From Moniliella sp. 'wahieum' (Eukaryota > Basidiomycota > Moniliellomycetes > Moniliellales > Moniliellaceae): 64,000 nt of DNA. The DNA lies in the NCBI GenBank assembly GCA_003971905.1, contig RSEE01000013.1, positions 310,001-374,000 of the forward strand. Direction: 5' to 3'. Of this stretch, positions 57,165 through 64,000 are shown in pieces (position 1 is the stretch's first letter; each line of letters begins with the position of its first letter). The notes under the pieces are model-generated. The model did not search any database, was not told the DNA's origin, and worked only from the letters and a program-made list of their open reading frames with translations. The position numbers and the translations under genes were made by a program.

Positions 57165-60100
57165 TCAAATGTGGCTGCGTAATTGCGCTCCTAGGTGTGT
57201 GTCAGTCCACTCGGCCACGACGGCCTGGACGGTGGCCTGCGCCTGTGCCCACGCGAGCTTGTTTGCGCACCCACCTCCATCTTCATCCCCATCATCAAGC
57301 CCGGCTAACAGGCGCGCCCACCAGGCCATCACCCCGCTCACCACCTCCAGCCGCCCTGCCTCCAGCGTCCGCACACAAAAGCCCACCAGATGGCGCACGT
57401 CCCCTTCCCGGGGCCCCACACGTGCAAAAGCGGTAACCCAAGCCGCCAATCGCGCCCGCAAAGCCGGCACCTCACGCGCACCCTGCAATCCCGGCGCCCC
57501 GCTCGGACGGGCGATCTGGGGGACAGAAAGGCGAGCTTGCATACGCTCCGCCAACGCCATCCGCTCCTCGCCCCGTGTCAGCTCTCGTTCCACCGCACCA
57601 GCCCCGCCGTTCCGCTCACCCGGGTGGTTGAGCGCTTGGCGGGTCTGTTGCTGCGCACCCGCCTCCTCCAGCAGCTCCCGCTGCACCCCCACCGGCAGGC
57701 TGCGGTACACCTCCACGTCCATCCCCAGCTGCTGCACCACCGCATCAGGCACCGCGCTGGGCTCAGCCACCCACAGTGCCATTTGGTCCAGGACGGGCTG
57801 GTCGATCGGTCGCCTGCCAAAGGGGCGTGGGCTGCGTGGGCTGCGTGGACTGCGTGGGCTGCGCGGGCTGTGGCTGATACGCGCCGCTCGAGGCGTCCTT
57901 GGTCCTCCCCTCCCCCGCGCAGGCCGTGGGCGAGCAGGTGACTGTCGTTCTGGCCGCGGTGGGGAACTCAGGCCCATATCCCGCAACACCTCGGCCCGGA
58001 TGGGCGACGGGAGCTCATACAGCGTAGTCAAATCGAGTGTCTCGCGGGTCAGCACTGTCGGTGCTGCTTGCTCTGTGTCCTCGTCCCTTGGAAGGGCGAC
58101 GGTGACGAGGCGCTCCTCTTCTTCGGCCGCAAGAGCGCGCGCCAAGGCTTCTTGTTTCCGCGCTCGTGCCACTTGCTTCTGCACCGCCAAGGGCAACACT
58201 GCCAGTACCCCTTCGTCCACCTGCGTCGGAATCACGTACTGTGTCCCGGGCCCGAGGGACAGCGAGCCATCGCCCGACAGGTCCGCCTCCATCGGCAGCG
58301 GCGGAGGCGGGGCATGAGCCAATGGCGGAGTTGGGCAATCAGGCCCAGGAAGCACGGAACCGCCACAATCGGGGGGGTCGGGCGAGGAACGGGTGACATT
58401 GATATCTGGGGTATCCTTGGCCCCGAGTGGAGGCGTGGTTGGGACCGGGGCCGAGGGGGGAGCGTTTTGTTTTTGCGTCTCTCCAAGCGGGCGGGCGAGG
58501 AAGGGCAAACGTCGTTGTCCGCGTGGAAGAGGGGCGGGTTGAGGATGGTCCGGGGTGAGTTGTTGAACACTGATTCCGATGCCTCGGAGTTCCCGTGGGT
58601 CCAGTTGAAGCGCAAGAAGCAACCCCCACGCCGAGCGCTTGATGGCCTGCGCGTCGCGTGTAGCAACGTTGAGCGAAGCCGACTTGTGGTAGGTATCGCA
58701 CACACCATGGCCCAGAAACTTGGGTGCCTCCACAGGTGCCTCGGCTGCTCGTACCATCACGTTGAGCAGCACCTTTCGTCCCACATACCGCGCCCGCTCC
58801 ATCCGGCCCGCCACTTCGGCAGACAGAGACGCAACAAATGTTTCGGCCTCCGTCTCATTGGCAAACCGAATGGCATAGTTGACCGCGGCACCAATCGAGT
58901 GGCGTACCCGCTCGCCTTCGAGACGGTCCCGCTCCTTGCCATTCATCTTGGCCCAGTAGCTGCCCCCCTTTTCGGGCCCAAACAAGGCACGAAAACTGGC
59001 CTCCGTTTGTTCAGTGACCAAGCGCCCAATGACCGATGTACCAAACCGGGACCGACAAGCTTCCCTTGCACTCCACCCAACACCATGGAGGTCGTCAATC
59101 TCCAATTCTGACAGAAAACCGGCCACCGCCTCAGTTTGGAGATGAAACGATCCGCCGGGTTTGGCTCGCCGGGTAGCGAGGCGTGCCAGCAACACATTGG
59201 ATCCTACCCCAATGCTGGCCTCGGTACGTGTGGCGGTACGCACGGCATCCCTCAATGTCTCCGCCAAGCAATGCTCCTCAGTCCACTCAGGATGAGTACA
59301 AGTGTAATGGGAATACGGCACAAGTAATGCGTGAGCTTCCTTTGCCTTGTTTTGATTCTGTTGGCTGGGTGCACCCTTGCCCGGGTCCGGAGGAATGCCG
59401 GCGTCCGTGTCAATGTCGGTGTCGGCGTCTTTGTTCTTGCCCTTTCCTTTTCCCCTGGCGCCACTCAGGCTCTCCTGCCGCAACCGGGCCAAGAGAAGAC
59501 TCACATCCATCAACGCCTCGTCCACACTCACCGCTTCCACGGCATCCGCATGGGCAAGGAGGAAGGTATAAAAGCAAATGCTCGTCGCATTGTACGCATC
59601 AAAGTCGTAGGGAATGCACTCGATTCCGGGACAGCGTGCACGAGCTTGCCCCAAACTCATCCCGTTGCGCACTCCGTATTTGCGCGCCATGTAGTTGCAC
59701 GAAGCAATCTCGGACGTGCTCCGCTCCTTGCCCGGCGGGCCCTGCGCATGACACACCACCACCGCCTTGTCCCGCAACGCGGGCTTGTCCCGGACCCCAA
59801 CGCTCACAAAAAAACAATCAAACTACACCCCGCACCAGGTCAGCTCACCTCGCCCAGCATACCGCCACAACCGGCTCATAGGCCGAGGGGAAAGAGAGGG
59901 GGGGACGTACATCAATGTGCATGATCACCCTCCTTATGCCAGGTGGTAAGTCTTGGCTGCCCATGGACCGGCCTGCCGCACGACACGCCTCGGCTACCAT
60001 ATCTTTCATTTCGCTTTTCCACGTGCTCAGGTGGTGCAGTCGGCTCTTGGCAAAGAACCCCTGGAGAAAGCCACCACTGGCCGTGGTATTGCGCTCGCGC

Positions 60101-61519
60101 CAGCTGGGCGAAGCCATGAGACGTGCCGCATGGGCGTTGGGTGAAGCGCCAGCGTACCCCATAAGCTCGACAGGTGGGGGGGGCGCTGTTCCTCTCCAGA
60201 CAGTGGGGACGAAGGGGAAGGAGGCGAGGGAGTAGGCTGGGTCCTAGTCGGCTCTGGTGGAACAGGAGGCTCCCTTTGTTCTGGGAGCGGGGAGGAAGAG
60301 GAGGAAGAGAAAGAAGTACGATCACGCTGCGTCTTCTCCTCCTGCGGGACGGGGACAGGCGACAACGCGGCATAACCCGGGGGCGTGGAAGCAATTGGCA
60401 CGATCCTCTCCGTCTGAACTGCATGCGAAGGCGTACTGGATAATGGGAGCGTCCGGGGCTGGGGTAACGCGTTGGATGTAGGTGTACTGGACCGTGGTGG
60501 CAACACTGTAGAAGGTAGGGTGGGGATGAGGGAGGCAAAAAGGAGATGTTCCCTTGGCCAGTCGACCGGCCCCATGGTGTGGGAGCGGCAACGGGAAGAG
60601 GGGGTGGAAGGAAGGTTCGGGAAGACGTGCCTAACAATGTAGATCCTTCCCCTATGGATGAGGTGTGTGGATCAAACGAGGCCGGCGCAAGGACGGTCGA
60701 ACATCCAGCAGAGGTGTGGGAAGATAGGGAGCGGTTGTACTGGCTTTGCAGTTGTCCAGCCCGCTTGTGGCGCAAGCGTGCAAGCCATTGAGAGCCCTGC
60801 TGTGACGACTGGGACGATTGTGTCTGTTGAACAAGAGCAGGTGTCGGGAAGGAAGCAATAGGTCCCAGGCGGTAGTTACGCCAATCTTGCCGCACCCCAC
60901 GGGCAACCGAGTCAAGGATCCAGTGCTCCGTCACGACACGGTAGTCGCGCAGCTCGACTCGTTTCTTGGGAGTCAGGTTGGAGGCGACAATGTGTGTGAT
61001 CTGGCTTTTGCGGTCCAGAAAAGTGTAAAAGGTGCCGCCATGAAGGACAATAAGCCGGCGTAGCTCGAGGAAAGGGGCCGCCTGGGTCAGGCCGTCGACA
61101 TAGATGTGGCAAGCGTTGAAAACGGGTGGGTGCGCGGGGTGAAGTCTGTCCTGGGTGGCGTTACCCGACTCGTTCCCATCCCCGTACTCTTGTTCCTGCT
61201 GGACCAGCGCGGCCTGCTGGACTTGGAGCTTGGCGCGCTTGTGCTGCACAAAGGCGCGTACGTCGCCAAAGTCAATGGGCGCATACGCGGGGGCAGCGAG
61301 GTATTCTGGAGCCGGGGGGTCGGCGGGTGGGCGCGGGTGCTTGCCGAGGGCCGTGTGGGAGGGGGGATCTGGGGTTGAGGTTGAGGCTGAGGTTGAGGTT
61401 GAGGTTGAGGTTGAGGTTGAGATTGAGATTGAGGCTGAGGCTGAGGTTGAGATTGAGGTTGAGGTTGAGGTTGTGGCTGCGGGTATCTTTTTCGCTGCAG
61501 GCGAGGTCGGGACGGTCAT
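57165..61519 (-). CDS. REV1: Rev1 translesion DNA polymerase (deoxycytidyl transferase)
   Basis: Starts MTVPTSPAAKKIPAATT, then a Ser-Thr/Ile/Ala dipeptide run encoded by a hexamer repeat. The BRCT domain reads FNACHIYVDGLTQAAPFLEL, GGTFYTFLDRKSQITHIVAS and YRVVTEHWILDSVARGVRQD. After a disordered stretch come GFLQGFFAKSRLHHLSTWKS and RRVIMHID; an 88-bp intron (59823-59910, GTACGT...TAG) joins FDCFFVSVGVRDKPALRDK in phase. The metal ligands (Asp in HIDFD; Asp-Glu in SVDEALMDV near 59523) and ASCNYMARKYGVRNGM are intact. VGSNVLLARLATRRAKP and LHGVGWS complete the fingers and palm. Downstream are ubiquitin-binding-type motifs LYELPSPIRAEVLRDMG and YRSLPVGVQRELLEEAG, then the C-terminal partner-binding domain. 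It inserts dCMP opposite lesions and scaffolds other bypass polymerases. Breaks occur near 60600 and at the plus-strand G-run at 60174; the catalytic exon is one intact frame of 880 codons. Confidence 0.95.
61374..61476. repeat. Hexanucleotide repeat (GAGGTT/GAGGCT)n inside REV1
   Basis: About 17 units of the GTTGAG/GCTGAG type; on the minus strand they encode alternating Ser with Thr, Ile or Ala near the Rev1 N-terminus. Confidence 0.9.
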
Positions 61520-61864
61520 GGCTGTGGGGCCATCGCGGTGCTTCCGGGCGTCGCTGCCACCAGGGGCTGGTTGGTGGTGGCGACGCGACGCGCACTCGTG
61601 TGCTGTACTGTAAACTTTCAGACAGGGGTGTTTTAATAAGCCGCGTTCAGCCGCTCAGCCTGAACGTTCAGTTGAACGTTGAACACGCTCAGCCCATGAC
61701 CGACGGCGAGAGCGGGTTGCGATCGTTGGTCGAGGCCATCCATCCCCATCTGCCCTGCTCGCTCGCGCCCCACCGCCTCTTTGTCAGCTGAGCAGTGGCT
61801 GCGCACACTCGTGCTTGCCGTGCCTCGCTTCCCCCCCGGTCGCCCCGCGCCCCTCGCCGCTGCC
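61520..61864. promoter_or_regulatory. Divergent promoter region of REV1 and MED31
   Basis: 345 bp between opposed starts, containing an AACGTT array at 61661-61686 close to its centre. Confidence 0.45.
61661..61686. repeat. AACGTT palindrome array
   Basis: TGAACGTTCAGTTGAACGTTGAAC: two AACGTT hexamers nine bases apart, in the REV1/MED31 promoter. Confidence 0.6.
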
Positions 61865-62336
61865 ATGGATCCGTACTACCGCGCCCGCAACCAGCAGCAC
61901 TTTGCGTCCCAGCTCGACTTTGTGTCGGCGCTGGCCAACCCGGCCTACATTGCCCACCTCGCCCAGCAGGGCTTTCTCCGCGACACCCGCTTCGTTCGCT
62001 ACCTCGCCCACCTGGACACCACGTGGCACACCCGGAGTATGCGCGTTTCGTGCGCTACCCCTACGCTCTTGTTCCTCTCTGCGCTCCAGAACGCAGAGTT
62101 CCGCGCCGCCGCTGAGCGCGAGGGCTGGGCCGCCATGGCCCGCAGCCAGATGCTGGGCCACTGGGCCGTATGGTTCGTTCCTGTCTCCCGCCTTGCGCCC
62201 ACCGCCCCTGCTTGCTGACCCTAGCCGCCCCTCCCTGTTGCCCCTGCACAGGCGCATGCCGGCGGAAGAAGACCAGCCCGAGGGGTCGTCGGCGCCGCCG
62301 CCTGCCCTCGTCCCACCGGCGCCTAGTGAACACTGA
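61865..62336 (+). CDS. MED31: Mediator subunit Med31/Soh1
   Basis: Starts MDPYYRARNQQHFASQLDFV at 61865, then SALANPAYIAHLAQQGFLRD, TRFVRYLAHLD, PEYARFVRYPYAL and LFLSALQNAEFRAAAEREGW. This is the compact four-helix Med31 fold with its LANPxY and YxxYL-type signatures. A 79-bp intron (62173-62251, GTTCGT...CAG) splits a Trp codon in phase and leads to RMPAEEDQPEGSSAPPPALV and the stop. It belongs to the middle module of Mediator and links activators to RNA polymerase II. Two small breaks, in the C-run near 62035 (missing C) and near 62066 (missing CT), displace the YARFVRYPY segment into another frame. REV1 diverges upstream. Confidence 0.9.
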
Positions 62337-63663
62337 GCTGAGTCTCACGTGCTGGGCGCGAATGCTGATGCATGATGAGCCTCATCGCTGCGCGCAGCCC
62401 CAAGGGCCTGGCGTCGGGCGCTATCGGGCCCGAGCGTTGTGGTAGATGGGATGCCGGTGTAATAGGATGGTCACCAACAATCGATAACCGGTAACCCGAA
62501 CGGCGCTCCGAGCCCAAACCCGGTCTTCCCCCGCCTTCCGCGCTCTTGCACATGTGACATGTGATGCCAGCACGTGGGGGGCGCGCCAAGCAGCTGCGAC
62601 TCAGTCGTCGTGCTCACTAACACGCCGTCCGTCGCAACAGCGTCCGGCGTGCGCCAGCACGGGTGACGCTCACCCATGTCGGCCGAGTAGGGAATATCGG
62701 CCGGGGCTCAACTCACTAATCAATCACGTCGAAGCCAAGACCGAAGCTGGGCGCGGGAAGGTTAGCCCAGCATTGGCCTGTCTTCGACTCTGCGTCTCGG
62801 CCGCTCAGGCCAGCAGCCGTCGCATGCTTGCTGACTCGCGTGTTCCTTGCCTCCGTCGGGCCCCCGGCCGCACTAGTCACTTACCCTAAGGCCTCCCTCT
62901 CTGGCCCCTCCCGCCCCCTCCCCCTGCCCCTCCCCCGCCTCTCCACCCTTCAGCCTCGCCACTGCCACGCTGCCGGTGGCTCTCCCCGCGGTGGCCGAGA
63001 CATGGAAGCCGCCTGTCCATGCTGTCAGAAGCTCAGCGCTGAGTCGGAGCAGCATGCTGCGGGTGCCTCGGACCTGAGGTGCCTCTCTTGCCCAATTCTT
63101 TGCCCTGTCGTACATGTCGCCGTCACTGGCGCCACGCCGCAGAGCATCTACCAGCTAGCAGGATGAATTCATATTGGCCTTGAATATTGCATAGCTGGAA
63201 ACTTGATCGACTTGATCTTGGGCCCACTCTCGTGGGTCCTCGTCACCGGCCACTCTCGCTTCTCACAATCTTCGGCTATTTCTCTCTGGGCGCCTAGCGG
63301 AGGGGCTGGAGTGCAACTGCCCCTCTCCCTCCCCCACCCTTGTTCCTGTCCATGGCTCGGGGAAAAAGCATGATGCATGAGGCGTGGCCACTTGGTACTA
63401 TCACACTGCGCCCTCGGCGCCGGTCACATACACACTTTGCGCCCAGGCAGAGCAAAGGTCCTGCAACTGTCACCGTTGTCACCAATCCTCGTTGAGGACA
63501 GTCTCCCGCGGCTCAGTCTCGGTCTGTGCCATAGTCATGGTTCCTTGAAGGGTAATGCAGGTTTTGAACTACCTTTTCGTGCGCCAGGTCTTTCCTCCCG
63601 CAAAAGTCTCGCTCCTCTTGGCACAACCACACCACCATTGCCATTTCCACTCCTCTGCAGGTC
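62337..63663. other. Gene-free interval
   Basis: No supported gene. An ACATGT array is at 62550-62563 and an ATGCAT fragment at 63370. Confidence 0.4.
62550..62563. repeat. Heptad array, ACATGT palindrome + G
   Basis: ACATGTGACATGTGATG. Confidence 0.7.
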
Positions 63664-64000
63664 ATGGAGAATCTTTGGCCTTTGGCAGGTACGCCTCTCC
63701 TCCCTCCAGGGAGCACGACGGGTGCAGAGGGTGAGGCGAGCTGTGTCCTCTCTCCTTGCGAGAGTAACGCTGCTTTCGCCACACCCTCCTTTCATCTTGG
63801 GCTCAACGGTGAAGACCCTCTTGGCTCGCTGCACACTCCCGTCGCACCCAGACCCCTTTCTTTCATGGCCTTAGCGTCACCTGTTCCATCGACAGAGCTC
63901 TGGGACCCCAACAATGCCTTGGCCACGGGCGGGTTTCCGTCTCTTTCTCCTCTCTTTCAGCAGGACGAGCCACTTCAGGAGGTCGGAGGCATCATGCCCT
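63664..64000 (+). CDS. 5' part of an unrecognised Pro/Ser-rich protein, cut by window end
   Basis: An open plus frame from ATG 63664 to the edge reads MENLWPLAGTPLLPPGSTTG, ESNAAFATPSFHLGLNGEDP, LASPVPSTELWDPNNALATG and SLSPLFQQDEPLQEVG. Composition (Pro, Ser, Leu, acidic, few basic residues) is like the activation or linker part of a regulatory protein. The frame is also open upstream of this ATG, so the true start may be earlier or spliced. No domain is visible in the 112 residues present. Confidence 0.45.
   Translation, partial: MENLWPLAGTPLLPPGSTTGAEGEASCVLSPCESNAAFATPSFHLGLNGEDPLGSLHTPVAPRPLSFMALASPVPSTELWDPNNALATGGFPSLSPLFQQDEPLQEVGGIMP

Overview
The window is nuclear DNA of a basidiomycete fungus. 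The evidence is short spliceosomal introns (about 56 to 150 bp, donors such as GTGCGT, GTACGT and GTATGT, acceptors CAG or TAG), single-gene transcription units on both strands, and a fully fungal gene set: an AreA/Nit2-type GATA factor, a Zn(II)2Cys6 factor, a Vip1/Asp1 inositol pyrophosphate kinase, Rev1, a Bet1 SNARE, and Hsp60 with Hsp10. Most genes have no or one intron, which fits Ustilaginomycotina better than intron-rich Agaricomycotina or Pucciniomycotina. That placement is inference.

Layout. 0-6.5 kb: GOT1 (cut by the left edge), an expansin-like secreted protein, the Golgi SNARE BET1 and an unrecognised gene. 6.5-10 kb: repeats and an unrecognised gene. 10-25.4 kb is gene-dense: a C2-domain cytokinesis-type protein, polyubiquitin, HSP60 and HSP10 head to head, PTH2, VIP1, a TBC Rab-GAP and a DUF3445 protein. 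27.4-31.6 kb: the nitrogen GATA factor. 32.9-40.7 kb: a conserved-looking unknown and a coiled-coil protein, separated by about 4.6 kb with no convincing gene. 40.7-49.5 kb is a repeat-rich, gene-poor island holding an inverted repeat pair, a reverse-transcriptase-like fragment and one broken gene. 49.5-62.3 kb: LSM12, a Zn2Cys6 factor, REV1 and MED31. A gene at 63.66 kb runs off the right edge.

Two features run through the whole window. First, intergenic DNA is dotted with tandem arrays of period exactly 7 bp. The units differ in sequence, but nearly all are a 6-bp palindrome of form A....T plus one spacer base; ten different palindromes occur. Two arrays look like 14-bp insertions inside one copy of a dispersed repeat whose second copy lacks them. 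Second, almost every conserved gene carries 1-2 nt frame breaks, many at homopolymers. This looks like uncorrected sequencing error, so coding spans below run across frames and should not be read as pseudogenes.

Functionally the genes are independent eukaryotic units: secretion (GOT1, BET1, TBC), protein folding and turnover (HSP60/HSP10, ubiquitin, PTH2), signalling (VIP1), nitrogen control (GATA factor), transcription (MED31, Zn2Cys6), RNA-linked regulation (LSM12) and lesion bypass (REV1). The HSP60/HSP10 pair shares one divergent intergenic region and is the only clear functional pairing.
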